NCBI GenBank assembly: GCA_021234155.1
Contig: JAJEKV010000098.1
Span: 917,084 to 981,083 of the forward strand
From: Isoetes taiwanensis
Taxonomy: Eukaryota; Streptophyta; Lycopodiopsida; Isoetales; Isoetaceae
Direction: 5' to 3'
Length of the DNA: 64,000 nucleotides
A model generated the notes under the pieces. The model saw only the letters and a program-made list of their open reading frames with translations, was not told where the DNA came from and made no database searches. Numbering within the stretch: position 1 is the first letter of the stretch; the number at the start of each line of letters is the position of its first letter. Positions 33,603 through 44,965 of the stretch are shown piece after piece. The position numbers and the translations under genes are program-made.

Positions 33603-36600
33603 ATGTTCTTGGTTGACCAAGAGCTAGCACTTGACCATATCCCCAATAGGTAGACTAAGCGGCCTAGCTATGGAATGGAATGAGAATTCGATCTTGAACC
33701 GCGAAATATGGGAGAATTTTTTTTTCCCCATTAGCAGGGTCGTAATTAGATTAAGTATAGTCTAAGTGGTAGAAATAATATAGTCAAAAGAAACCTTCTA
33801 GTAAATTTGAGCTCAAGTTGTTCATGAACCGCACCTTTCAAGTGAAAAAAAATTGAATGAGAAATCGCTCAAAATAAAGCTTGAAAGAAATCGCGTGAAA
33901 TGACCACTACTTGGCCCAAAAAGGAATTAGGAAATTTTGAGAAATAGTTAAGTGATTAAGGGAAATACCTTAATTATTAACCCATAGTTATAATAAATTT
34001 ACTCTTAAGAAAAAGTAGCTAATAAACCTATAAAAGCGCCTCTACTCCTTAGAAGTCCCAAATAGTAGCTTGAACCTTTCCTTTACCCTTGTAAGGCGAA
34101 TTAGAAGCTAATCTTGAAAGCTGCCATAAGAGTGTCCACCGTCGAACAGCCCAAGCGAGATGGACCCAAAGGAGCATGAAGATAGAGGCAAGATAAACTC
34201 GAAAGAGGCCACCATCGGGGGCGGCTAAGTTGTTAGGAGGACCAAACAAGTAGCTAGGAAGGTTGGAGGCTCCGGCTTGCGGAGCGTTGAAACACTCCCG
34301 CGATGGCCCGGCGACAAGCAAATTCGTGAGGCCACAGCGGGGCGGATGGCGAACTTGGCCACCCAAGCTCTTGAGGCCCGATTTCCACTCGGGGAGAGCA
34401 ACCTCGGCGCGAGGGGAAGGCGGTAGGCAAGTAGCAAGAGCAACCTCGATAGCGGGAGAAACCCCACCCAAGAAGAGTACACGAGCAACAAGCGGCGGGG
34501 GCAACCCGACCCGCGGGGAGCGGTAGCAAGAGGAGCAAGCAAACCAATGCGGAAGAAAAGCGAGCAAAGTATGCAAGGGAGAAGCGAACAAAGAGGCGTG
34601 AAGCTAGGCGTAGGGAGAGCATGGCTATCGAGAACCACACCGGACACCAGTGCGGGGAGGATGAGCACGAGGAGGAAGGACCACACCAACAAGAGGGGAG
34701 GGCTTAAGGGGGCTAAAGAAGAAGAGAGGAGGAGGTCAAGAACGTGACGCAATTTCACTAAATAAAACCATATCCAATGCAGATTACAAGGAGGGCAACA
34801 TCAGCGAGAAGCTACTTAAAGCTCAAGCAAGATATGGAGCACGGGAAGAAGAAGGCGACATGCAAGAATTATCTCCGCCAATGGATCTAACAAGGTAGCC
34901 GACCAGGGGTCAAAAAGCTAGCCTCCACCACCTCACTTCGATTCCCGAAGGCGCCATGGGCCAAATACCCAAAGATGAGCTGCTTTCCGAATATTCGACA
35001 TTGCCAACAGCGTATCGGTCGGCGATCCGAAACTCTCTTTGAAAGTGCCTACATCAAAGGTCTATTGAGGAGTTCAAGATGGGCCACGACCCCTCGAACC
35101 ACATCAACGATGGCGGGATCTCGCCGAGGGGAAGCGCCAAAGCCGAAAGACCAAGATCGCACCATTCATGCAAAAAAAAAAAAAAAAAAAAAAAGAGTCA
35201 AAGTTCGGGTTGCATCAGCCGAAACACCTCTGGCGTCACGCAGGGCCTCATTCTTGCTGACGCGACCCGATTTCTTTAATTTTGCCCAAATTGACCCAAA
35301 TTTCATATTAAAAGATGTTAGAATGCTTAGAAACTGCTCTAGAAAGGTAGTGTGGCACTTTAAATTTGTTTAAAATATCTAAAAAATGAGCAAAGATCAT
35401 GCAACTTCGGGTTGCATCAGCCGGCTGAGCTTATGCGTTGAGAACGCGGGCTTCATTTGGCGCTGCGATGCCACTCGGCCAAACGCCAACAATTGAAAGC
35501 AGAGGGCAAACTTATGGAGGAAACTTCAGCAAATGAAAGGCCAAGAGGCTGTACAGGGAAGCCCGAACACAAATAATAAAGAGGAGGCCAAAGGAAGGAC
35601 GATTGCGACATCAAAAATAGACACAAGACTTGCCAAGAGGGCTATGCAACAACCAATGGGCAACATGGCACTTATAAAATCGATCACATTAGCTCCTAGT
35701 CAAGGATATTCTCTAAGTGCCATATTGCCTCGAGGAACGACCCCACATCGATGACTAATGTCACAGCTACGCCACCAACAAGTAGACTTCATTGACTTAT
35801 GATGTCAAGAGCCCTAAAGGATGAGACTGGATATACCTCCTCGGAAGGGAAATTATCATAGGTATCCAGGCCATAGTAGTATCAGATTTGGACTTCAAGC
35901 AAACATGCTTGACTAAGGAGGTACTACAAACCCACAAGGGTGGGCCTCTCGGGAATAGGAATATGGCAAAGCGCAACAAACTTCTTCCTCATCAGCCCGA
36001 TACTTGAGGCGGTGCATCAACCTCGGCAGCGCCATCTCAAGATTACGACAATCTTCTACCTTAGAGATTGGAGGTCAAGCACCATCAAGAAGAGGCATCA
36101 TGAGGGACCAAATATTAGCATTATTAATTGATCGATCAAGAATAGTCCTTGCGGATAGATGCACACAAACTCCTCTCGGCAAAGAGAAGTTGCCGCAGTT
36201 AGAAGTGGTAAAATTACTCAATATTGTCATCGGGTCTTATAACAGCGACATGTAGCGCCAAAATGAAGAATCAAATTAACAAGCTCAACACAACAATATC
36301 AATTCAAGAGTTAGAAGAATCATCCTCGAATCTAATAACCTTCGAGGCAGATGAGTTAAACACGAAAGATTCTACGCAATGGTGAACATGACCTTCAAGC
36401 CTTTGGGATGCAACACCGAACCTTAGGTCGCCACTACATCAGCAAGTCCACTAAGAGGGATAATGTTAATGAAGGTAGTCAGCATCAACAATGGGGCGAA
36501 AGGAGTCGAATATGTGCATTAAAAAGCGGGGCACTTGAATGATCATGCAACAACTCCAAGGATACCAGATTCTTTTCAACAAATTATGGAGCATCGCCTT

Positions 36601-37490
36601 GCTACTCCAACGACTAATGACTACACCAGCTTTAAGCAAGCTAGAGGACCTATCAGATAGTTGAGTTTCTTAGAATTATGGGTGATAGCATCCATGATGG
36701 GATGGGGACGAAATTTCGAGTAGATTTTTTTCGTCTTTTTCTTTAGAAAGATGGACCCAAGAATGGAGCAAAGCTTCAAGTATTGGGAAGAAAATGTATG
36801 GAGTACAATAATTGTATACATTGCTGGCAGATATCCAACATATTGGAACCTCTTCGTGAGCTTGATCACCTCGCTAAGAAGGATTCAATAGAAGGATAAC
36901 CGTCGACCATGTATATGACGAGTACTTCCGCAGCATAAGGAATAATCCGACCAAATGAAGGGAAGCAATCTAATAAGTCCGGCCAACTTCTTAGATGGCA
37001 TCCACTCAAAGGTGGGGCTATTTCAAGAGGGCAATAATTAAGAAAGGGTAGATCCTAGAGTATAGATTAGATCTAAAACAAGAATAATTATCTAACCATA
37101 TAGTTTTCTATGGTGCCCAAAAGTAATGTCATGCCGACTAACTTGTGGCCATAGGATTTATGTAAGTAATTCTTTAACTTGTAATTTTGCACCTCCTAGA
37201 TGACGGACATCTTTAAGAGCAAGACTCTTAAGTCTAAATCTAGGCCAGTAATTAAGCCAGGGCCAAGTAATTAGCAGCACCAACGGAACAAGAGTCAAGT
37301 TCGACATCAACCTTAAGCGAAGCAAAGTAGAGCATCGGCACCAACTTATGTACATTGGCAACTATGATCTCATAATAAGCATGCAATATTAAAGCTGGCT
37401 AAGGCAATAATTGATTATCATAAGCAAGAGATACTTATCCCAGCACCAAAGAGCAAGTACCTTATAATTAAGTTAAGGAAGTAATTCCAA
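33603..37490 (+). pseudogene. degraded gag-protease region of the chromovirus
   Basis: By position this should encode gag and protease, but I cannot recognise a capsid, zinc knuckle or protease motif. The stretch 34100-34760 is unusually GC-rich and open on both strands; 35165-35190 contains a long A run. A coding-like block precedes the reverse transcriptase from 37493. Either this region is very decayed or it has been partly replaced by unrelated sequence. Confidence 0.4.
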
Positions 37491-37492
37491 TC

Positions 37493-38210
37493 GTGCAACG
37501 CATGTCAATAAAGCAATTACTTAAGTACATCATGAGGAATGAGGTCGTACATAAGCTACAAGTTGTCGACCCCAACTACAAGAGTAAGAAGGAAGATGCT
37601 ACTTCGAAACAGTTGCCTCGGCCAATTTCTAAGTTAATCAAGAAGTCCCATGATATATTTCCAGGTGAAATTTGAGAGCTTTTGCTCTATAGAGGCATAG
37701 AATCTGAAATCACTCTTGCACCAGAGGCAGAGCCGATCAGCAAGGCTCTTTATAGAATCAACACTTCCGAGCTAGCAGAGCTCAAGAAGCAGTTGTAGGA
37801 GTTGATCAACTTCGGGATCCTTTCGGCCAGGAGGTATATCAACCCTGGGCAGCTCAACAAGCAACGACATAATAGATCAGCCCCAAAAAGCAGGATTCTT
37901 CTACAAAATCGACTTAAGCTCGGGCAATCAGCAAATAAGAATGAAGGGGGAAGATCATTATAAGACTCCTTCAGAACTTAGTAGGGGCACTATCACTTCA
38001 CAGTGATGCCCTTGAGTCTATGGAATGCTCCACCAACTTGTATGCATTTGAGGACGACATCTTCGAAGATTCCTTGGATGATTTCTTCATCAATTCTCTT
38101 CGACGGCATCGTGACCTACAGCAAATCAATGGAAGAGCATGCAGCCGTGGAGATGTTAAGACGTCGCCACTCATTGGCAAGCTTTTGAAGCAGCAATTTG
38201 CAATGCCATC
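37493..38210 (+). pseudogene. chromovirus reverse transcriptase relic
   Basis: A pre-RT motif reading KKSHDIFPGEI lies at about 37643-37675. Then come ELAELKKQL, a TAG at 37796-37798, and QELINFGIL-like sequence. Farther on, GHYHFTVMPLSLWNAPPT (near 37990) and YSKSMEEHA (near 38110) align with the conserved GHYEF-VMPFGL-NAP and VYSKS-EEH blocks of gypsy reverse transcriptases. The catalytic DD motif region is destroyed. The frame is interrupted repeatedly. Confidence 0.75.
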
Positions 38211-38379
38211 TCCACTTCGGCAAGCGAATTCGGCAAGAAGATAGAAGAAGCCATCTTCCCCAACATGGAGTTCAAGCACATGATGGGCTAGTCCTTACAA
38301 GAATGCAAGAACGGATTAAGAAAGAGAAACCTTCAAATATTTTAAAAAGGAAGGTAATCTTTAATATCAAAGAACAATT

Positions 38380-39120
38380 ATATTCAAAGCATAGGGAGTA
38401 AGAAAAATTTTTCAGGACACGCATAATAAGCCCTATTTCCGGCCATGCACAATTTATAAAGGCCTACTTCAATATTAGAAGTAGCTACTTCTGGCCGGAC
38501 ATGAAGAAACAGATAATCAGACATATCCAAGAATGCCAGTGGAGCCAGTAGGCAAGGGCGGAACAACTTCGAATTCCAGGAGTTTTGGAACCTTGGGCGG
38601 TGCCAGACGCCAAGTGGCAAGTTTTCAGCATGGTTTTCATAGCGGGCCTTCCAAGGACAACAAGAAGCCTTGAAGCCTTGATGGTTGTGGTATATAGTTT
38701 ATCAAAAGGGCACATTCTTGCCATGCCACACCATAGACACCGCCTTGGACCTAGCCGTGTGGTCTAAATAAGATTTCTTTTAGGCTGCATAGAAGGCACA
38801 GGTCGATCATCACCAAAAGAGATCCGAAGTTCTTTAGCGACGTTTAGCAAGACTTCTTCAACACGAGCTGCACCAACTTGTTGATGAGTTTTGATCATCA
38901 TTTGCAGTCAAATCGGCAAAGGAACCGCACCAACACAAATTTGGAGAGCACGTTGAGAAACTATGATTGGAACAAGTAATCCAAATGGGCCGAGTACATC
39001 CACCTGGTCAATTACGTACAATAATATGAAGCAAGAGGCATCGAAGATGTCTCCCCCATGATCAGTTACAGTTATCAATGCTTGACCCTAGTTATGCGGC
39101 ATAATTTAGTGCCCAAGGTG
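38380..39120 (+). pseudogene. chromovirus integrase relic
   Basis: SGHAQFIKAYFNIRSSYFWP and MKKQIIRHIQECQ (38430-38545) correspond to the zinc-binding region. PDAKWQVFSMVFIAGLP (about 38598-38650) and VVVYSLSKGH correspond to the start of the catalytic core, with the expected aspartate lost. FDHHLQSNRQRNRTN and LESTLRNYDW near 38890-38970, followed by KWAEYIHLVNYVQ, match the end of the core. Several stops are present. Confidence 0.75.
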
Positions 39121-39231
39121 GAAGTTTCTCAACAACGACAGCATATATGCGGTAGCTTTTGATAGAAGTGTGGGAGTATCTTCAACAGCATGGGCATATC
39201 TGAAGAGTCAAGCGGATAGAGGTAAAACTCC

Positions 39232-39714
39232 TTGGGAGTTGTTTTGTTGTGGCAAATAAAGTTGGCTCAAGTAAAGGTTAAGCAAGGGAAGCTTCGCATC
39301 GGCAATAGTAAGAAGCTCGCCCCTAGGTGGGCCGGTCCATTCACGATCTTGGAGAAAAGTGGGCTCTCAAGCCTACAAGTTGGATCTCTTGGCCACCTTA
39401 AGGTCTTCCATGTGAGTTTATTGAAAAGGCACGATCCTAACCCTGAGGAGGTTTTGGATACCCCAACTTTGTTGGAAATGACGGAGGAGCAAGTAGAGGT
39501 AGTGCCTGAATTACTTTTTAATAAGTCATTCAAGAGGACTAGGAGGTCTCAGTTCCTCCAATATTTGGTTAAGTGGAAGCACTTGCCCGTGGAAGACGCA
39601 ACATGGGTATTGAAGCAAGATTTGGAGAAGCAATACCCGAGTTTTTATGAAGGGAGTTTGATGGGCGAGTCGTCTAGAACTAATCGGCGTCGACTTGCGG
39701 GGAGGTTAGCTTAG
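39232..39714 (+). pseudogene. chromovirus integrase C-terminus with chromodomain
   Basis: The best-preserved part of the element: an open frame of 160 residues beginning inside the integrase. APRWAGPFTILEKSG and LKVFHVSLLKRHDPNP are the usual C-terminal landmarks (RF-GPF and FHVS-LK). From about residue 108 a chromodomain follows (QYLVKWKHLPVEDATWVLKQ, then YPSF) with the aromatic residues of a methyl-lysine cage. Chromodomains steer integration to heterochromatin. The upstream frames are broken, so no full polyprotein can be made. Confidence 0.9.
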
Positions 39715-40578
39715 TATGTTTCTTAGTTAGCCTTAAGTTACGGCTCATGTATTCTAGTTAGTAGAGTGCATGTGCGGAATCTTCAGAAACGTGTGGGCGA
39801 TGATGGGATACGCCTTTAAGGCATTCTCTAGGCCAACACGCACCAAGAGGTGCGCATGACCATTAGGGTCATGTGAGTGAGGAATGAGGCATGGTGGGCG
39901 ATGATGAGACATCGATCGGATGCTCTCTATGCTTGCCCGCGATGCGGGGGCCTTACACTGGCGTGGGAGGGTCATGGTGAAGGTGAAAGTGATCATCTTG
40001 GCGATGATGGGATGGTGAGGCGTTCCCCTAGCTTAAAACCCTTGGGGCATGATGCAGCAGGGGGTGTACTTCGATCGGGGGATCGTGTACAAGGTAGCAC
40101 TTGATCATGGGCGATGATAGGATCATCTTAAATGGTCCTTAAGCTCAAATCCTCACGGGGCCATGATCGAGTGCAAGGTAGTAGAGTAACCTTGAGCTAG
40201 TAGTTCGGCTCAAGGAGGTAATGCGTAAGGGGTGGTCCCCTAAAACCACAAATTTATTAATTAAACTAATGTAATGTGCTCCTTGTCTTGAGGCAAGTTA
40301 GAGGTGGGCATCGAGGAGGGGGCATTACGAGGGGATAGGGGAGCCATAATTTAGATTATGAACCCTAATAACTCTTATAGTAATATTTCCTAATTATTAT
40401 AAGAAGTAACTTGTTAAGGTTGTATAATTTTGTATAAGTACAAATATAGCCTAAATTTTGACAATTAACTTTTAATAGGAAGTTGACCGTTTAAATTGAA
40501 TTAAAGAGTATGTTATGTTGTTTTGCGGGCATAAGGTAGGTTAGTCACCTTAAGCGCAATCTTTGAGGGACATTGTCC

Positions 40579-40587
40579 TAAGGGGAA
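40579..40587 (+). promoter_or_regulatory. polypurine tract of the chromovirus
   Basis: TAAGGGGAA lies directly before the 3' LTR, the expected position for the plus-strand DNA primer. Confidence 0.7.
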
Positions 40588-42235
40588 TGTGTCGCGTTCG
40601 AGGAAATATACGCTATGAATAAATTATATTCCTGGACCCGCACTATACAAGTCTATCTTCATAGTCTTGTATACCATAGATTGTGGCACTAGGGGGCATG
40701 ACTAAGTTATTCATATAACTTAGCCAACCTTAGGTTAAGACCATTTTCCACGTGGCCTTAACCTATTGGGCTACCAGCCACACAAGACTCACCCGTTGGT
40801 GCCGCGTGGCATCCTAGGTGGACCCTAACTTATATAGGCTGGAACCCTAACCTAGGCCTCTTTCCAGCCCTAGCACCCGAGAGACTCACCTACTGGATTC
40901 GTTCAAAACCCGTTTTGAACATGGATTTCTTGTGGCATGGCCGGTGCGGCAGCCCGGCCAGGTAGACTTCGTTCTTGGAGCAAGAGCAGCATCCGTGAGT
41001 CGAGACCATGGAGGCACACGGATCTGGAGGGAGAGCATCAGGAGCAGGTATGTAGAGTAGTAGTTGTGATAGCTCATCTGGAATTAGCATTCCAGATGTG
41101 CTAGTATCTTGTATCTAGAGTAGAGCCGTCCTAGAACCCGTATTCAACATCTTGAACCCTAATCAATGAACCCTAACCCTTAGTTAGGTTGTATGATTAG
41201 GTTAAGATGTTCTTCTTATGATTATTCTCATGATATGATGATTATGTGATGATGGTTGATCATGTTTGCTCCTCTTGTATTGGGAAGGGGGGTAGAGACC
41301 TAGGGCCATATGTAGTATGCTCCTAGAGTAGATCCCTTAGTTCCTATTAGTTCTTGGCCTGTGCATAGGAGCCCACCCGGGGCTATCGAGGCTATGATGT
41401 GACTCAGCACCACATAACGGGGCTAGAGGGAATGTGGAGGGAGGATCCCTGCCCAGTGGGGGGCCGGGGGATCCCATAGTGGGCTAGGCTTATGGTGGGT
41501 CACTTAGGTGTGGGCGAGCATGGGTCCGGCACCCTCCGGGGCAATGGTGCCGCCACGCCTCGAGAGCTGCAAGTGTGTCGGCTTGGCTCGTTTTGGGGGT
41601 TAAAATCGGTGCGAATCGTGTGTCGCCCGCGATTCTCTAGCCGCCCACGGAACCTCTAGACCCTGGGGAGGGAGATGCAACCCTTCTGCCTCATCGGACC
41701 CGAGGAGATGCAACCTGAGTAGTCCCGATGGGTGATGCCATGGGATTGCGTGTCCCAAGGCTAGAGTCATGCGAGCCTGATTTAGCCCATCCGCAAAGTA
41801 TGCACCGGGAGGGGCGGATGGAGTGGTCAACCCTAGCCATTGTCTTATGCCCGACCCTGCGCCATTGTTATGACTTCGGTCTGCTCTATCTTGAGGCCCT
41901 AGCCGGTCATCCATCCTCCTTATGAGTCGGAGCCATGGGTAGGAGCTCTTATGTTTTATGGCATAGGATTATCTTCTTTGCGGTTGTGGATATGTGATGG
42001 ACTACCCTTCGAGGTAGTATGTTGTATTGTTATTGCTAGTTAAGGACGTTGTTTATGCTTCCATTTGTGATAGGAGCCCATAGGGAAGGGCGCCAAGACA
42101 CCTTCAGAAAATCCCGCCCGCACTAGGATTCTCTCGAGTGCGGGTTAGACGGGAGGGCCCATGCGGTTGATGGACCGGATGGGGATTTCTGAAAGTGTAC
42201 GGCGGGCCAGATATTTAGCAGGAGGGCGTCATCCT
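40588..42235 (+). repeat. 3' LTR of the plus-strand chromodomain gypsy element
   Basis: Begins TGTGTCGCG and follows 31932-33589 closely to GGGCGTCA near 42231. Differences from the 5' LTR are mostly small indels and substitutions grouped in GC-rich patches, for example 40935-40965 against 32270-32300. The exact right border is uncertain by a few bases. Confidence 0.9.
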
Positions 42236-42365
42236 GATCCGAGTCATCTCTCCCCCGGATCAGCATACTTTCGGTAGGATGAAAGAGGCGTGACTTCGCT
42301 TGGTGGAGCCCGAACCCGATAGATATTCGTGGCTTCATCGAGAATCGATTAGCCGGAGAGAAAGG
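42236..42365 (-). pseudogene. gypsy pol linker left of the nested element
   Basis: Minus-strand reading continues after the gag-protease stop with SMLIRGRDDSDQDD, an acidic linker expected between protease and reverse transcriptase. It ends where the chromovirus LTR begins, and the same protein resumes at 31931. Confidence 0.55.
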
Positions 42366-44965
42366 TTAAATGTTCAATGAGATGATCTTGCCAGTTTTCA
42401 AATCCATGGTAGCATTGAGATGACCATCTGTAATGACGAGCTGGTCCGTGGCCCAGTAATGAATACTTTTGGCCTGACGGAGAAAAGGTCTGCCGACCAA
42501 CATTTCATAATCACCGGGATCTTCACCGGCTTTCCAAACACCGAATTCTAGAGGGAATCGCAATTCGCCTATATTGATGTGAAGCAGTGGCGTGACGCCT
42601 TGAGGGCGCGTGATATGGTCATTGGCCAACTTGATATCATAAGGGGCTCGGTAAAGTTGCTTGATGCCCAATTGCTTTCTGAGCTTATCAGTGATGAGAT
42701 TGACAGCACTACCCCCGTCAATTTGAACATGGTTGACTTGTTGATTACCCACCGTGGCATGTACCGTGGGCGTGGAGGTAGCGACAGCCCCAACCAGAAC
42801 CGTGGGAAGGGGCAACTGGTCCTTGAGAGCAGGACACAGTTTCAAAATGGTGGCTAAACTCAAAGGAATTTTGATTTTTGCAACTTCTTCTTGGAGTTCC
42901 AAAGGAACATGAGAAAACGAATCAGCAGGATCCAAGGGGGCTAAAGTCTGAGGTAAAGAAGCAAAAACTTCTTTGAGAAGCTCCACCTCTGCAGCAATAT
43001 TCGGATATGTCTGAGAGCGTGGAGTGTGAGATGACGGAGGTGCTTCATGACGCTGTTGAGCCCTGGTGGTGGCATGCACATTAGCAAGTGTGCAGCCTTC
43101 TGCAGCCTGCATGAGGTTGAGGATACTCTGTCGGACCTTGGGCATGACATGAGGCATGAGTTTATCCAAGTCTGGTGCAAAGTGAACCTTTTTTTCCTCT
43201 TCATGAGGGATCGTGTCGACAGCAAAAGCAGGGCGCGTATCATGAGGAATGATGGTCAAAGGGCGTGAAGCCCTGGTCTGGCGTGAAACCAAACCAACCC
43301 AATTTGACTGTTGAACTGGAGGATTGAGAGCCTGATAAATTTCCTCCTGGGCTTGTTGATCCATCGGAGGAGTTGCTGCAGGAGCCGGTTGATACCTTGA
43401 TTGTATTCGAAGAACAGGCCGAGGGCCCTGTTTGCCATTTGCGATCCAAAGTTGATAGGCCGTATTCCAAACAGGATCAAAAGGAGGACGGTTGCTTTGT
43501 CCACGTGGCTGCTGCGATTGTTGATACTGTTGAGGAGGTTGTGCTGGAAATTGCTGAGGTTGATATGACGTCTGTGGCTGAGGCGTGGTCTGAACTTGAT
43601 AAACCATCTTTTGCCGGAAGGGTGTAGGATGAGTACGAGTGCATTCTTCCGTGGCATGATTGCACATGTTGCAGCATTTACAATGAGGAGGGCCATTGGT
43701 GGAGTTGCACTCATTGGCCAAATGGCCTTGATATTTGCAGATGTGGCACCAAATTTGATTGCGTTGAGGATTGGAGTGTTGAGGCTGAACAACAGTCTGA
43801 GGTACCATGACAGGAGGAATGAAGGGTAGCTCCTGGAGGGCCACGCTGCGAGAGGAAACATTAACTGAATGATTGACAAGTTCTATGGCCTGCTCCAAAG
43901 TCTTGGGGCGTAGGTATTCAGTCATGAGACGAATAGCCGGAGGAAGTCCCTGCAGAAACCAGACGAGGATCTGGCTTTGCGTGGGGTACTCTTGAAGTTT
44001 GCTGAGGAGAATGTGAAGACGATCCGCAAAATCCCGGGCTGATTCCGTGGGCTCTTGCAGAAGATCATTGAGTTGCTTGAGAAGAAGTTGATCATCATCG
44101 GTGGTGCCATAATGAGAAAGGAAAGTAGTCTTCATTTCAGTCCAGTTTTGTTTCCAATGGCTTTTGTTGGCCATGAGCCATTGATGAGGGGATCCACGCA
44201 GCGTGGTGGAAATGATATGGAACTTCAGTTGAGGTTGAGCGTGACCATTTAGGACAGCCAGAGCCTCAAATTCTTCCATGTGGGCTTGAGCACTTTGATC
44301 CAATGGTTTGCCTTTAGTATTGCCAAAAGTGGGATAGGTCAGTTTGAGAGTCTGAAAAGAAGATTGTGACTGGCCTTGTGCATAGAGAGGCGGTGTATAA
44401 GGAGGAACATAATGTGGGGGAACTTCCATGGATTCCGTATGAGGTGGCAAAGGAGCAGAAAGACCCTAAAGATGTGCAAAAGGAGGTTCCTGTGGTGGAG
44501 GACCTTGGGGTCCGTGGTCATGAGGTTTGAGATCGTTAAGAGTGTAAACTGGAAGAGTCTGTTGAAAAGAAGAAGATTGAGGATATCTCTGAACCTGGGG
44601 AGGGCCGAAAGAAACATGGAGATAACCCATTCCACCAGGGGGAGATGATGGTTGTGAAGGCAGAAGAGTATGGCCAGAGGAGATATGAATGTAGGCACTC
44701 TCGGGAGTGTGGAAATAAGCTGGAGGTTGCTGAACAGGTGTATTGACTGAGGTTGTGAACAATGTTTACACGCTGGAGGAGAGCCAGGACAAGAGTGAAC
44801 ACGAGGAGTAGGTGGCGCCGACTGAGCTCGTGAGCGAATATGGCCTCCTTCAATATCATAACCTGTGTCATACATATCTCGAGCAACTTTGCGACGTTGA
44901 TGGCGCTCCAAACGAGACGCCGTCTGGCTAAGAAGCTCCTCTGGGGTGAAAGCTCGGGCAGACAT
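42366..44965 (-). pseudogene. Ty3/gypsy gag-protease, minus-strand element
   Basis: The start is placed at MSARAFTPEELLSQ (44965) because the frame from there is coding-like. A frameshift near 44760 and a TAG at 44466-44468 break it; from 44450 it is open for 694 residues. The capsid-like region has FHIISTTLRGSPHQWL and VWFLQGLPPAIRLMTEYL. A zinc knuckle CHICKYQGHLANEC and a second C/H-rich set CKCCNMCNHATEEC follow, then a Gln/Pro-rich linker. The aspartic protease has VQIDGGSAVNLI with the usual DSGA-type active site changed to DGGS, and a later MLVGRPFLRQAKSIHYW. It would package RNA and cut the polyprotein. Confidence 0.9.

Larger units (their letters stand above)
31932..42235 (+). mobile_element. 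chromodomain Ty3/gypsy retrotransposon (chromovirus), nested and decayed
   Basis: About 10.3 kb in the order LTR, primer binding site, degraded gag-protease region, reverse transcriptase relic, integrase relic, chromodomain, polypurine tract, LTR. It sits inside the minus-strand gypsy element, separating gag-protease (42366-44965) from reverse transcriptase (30140-31931), so it inserted later. Flanks are TCACG before 31932 and TCCTG or nearby after the right LTR; a clean target duplication was not identified. Confidence 0.9.

Noticed and set aside
34049-34758. Long minus-strand open frames in the chromovirus interior
   Set aside because: The patch is GC-rich and open in several frames at once; Leu/Pro/Ser composition fits antisense or non-coding reading rather than a protein.
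31927-42240. A 5-bp target duplication for the nested chromovirus
   Set aside because: TCACG precedes the left LTR, but the sequence after the right LTR does not match it; the right border is too decayed to decide.
42941-43879. Several open frames overlapping the gypsy gag-protease on both strands
   Set aside because: They are shadows of the gag-protease frame; the zinc knuckle and protease motifs fix the true frame.
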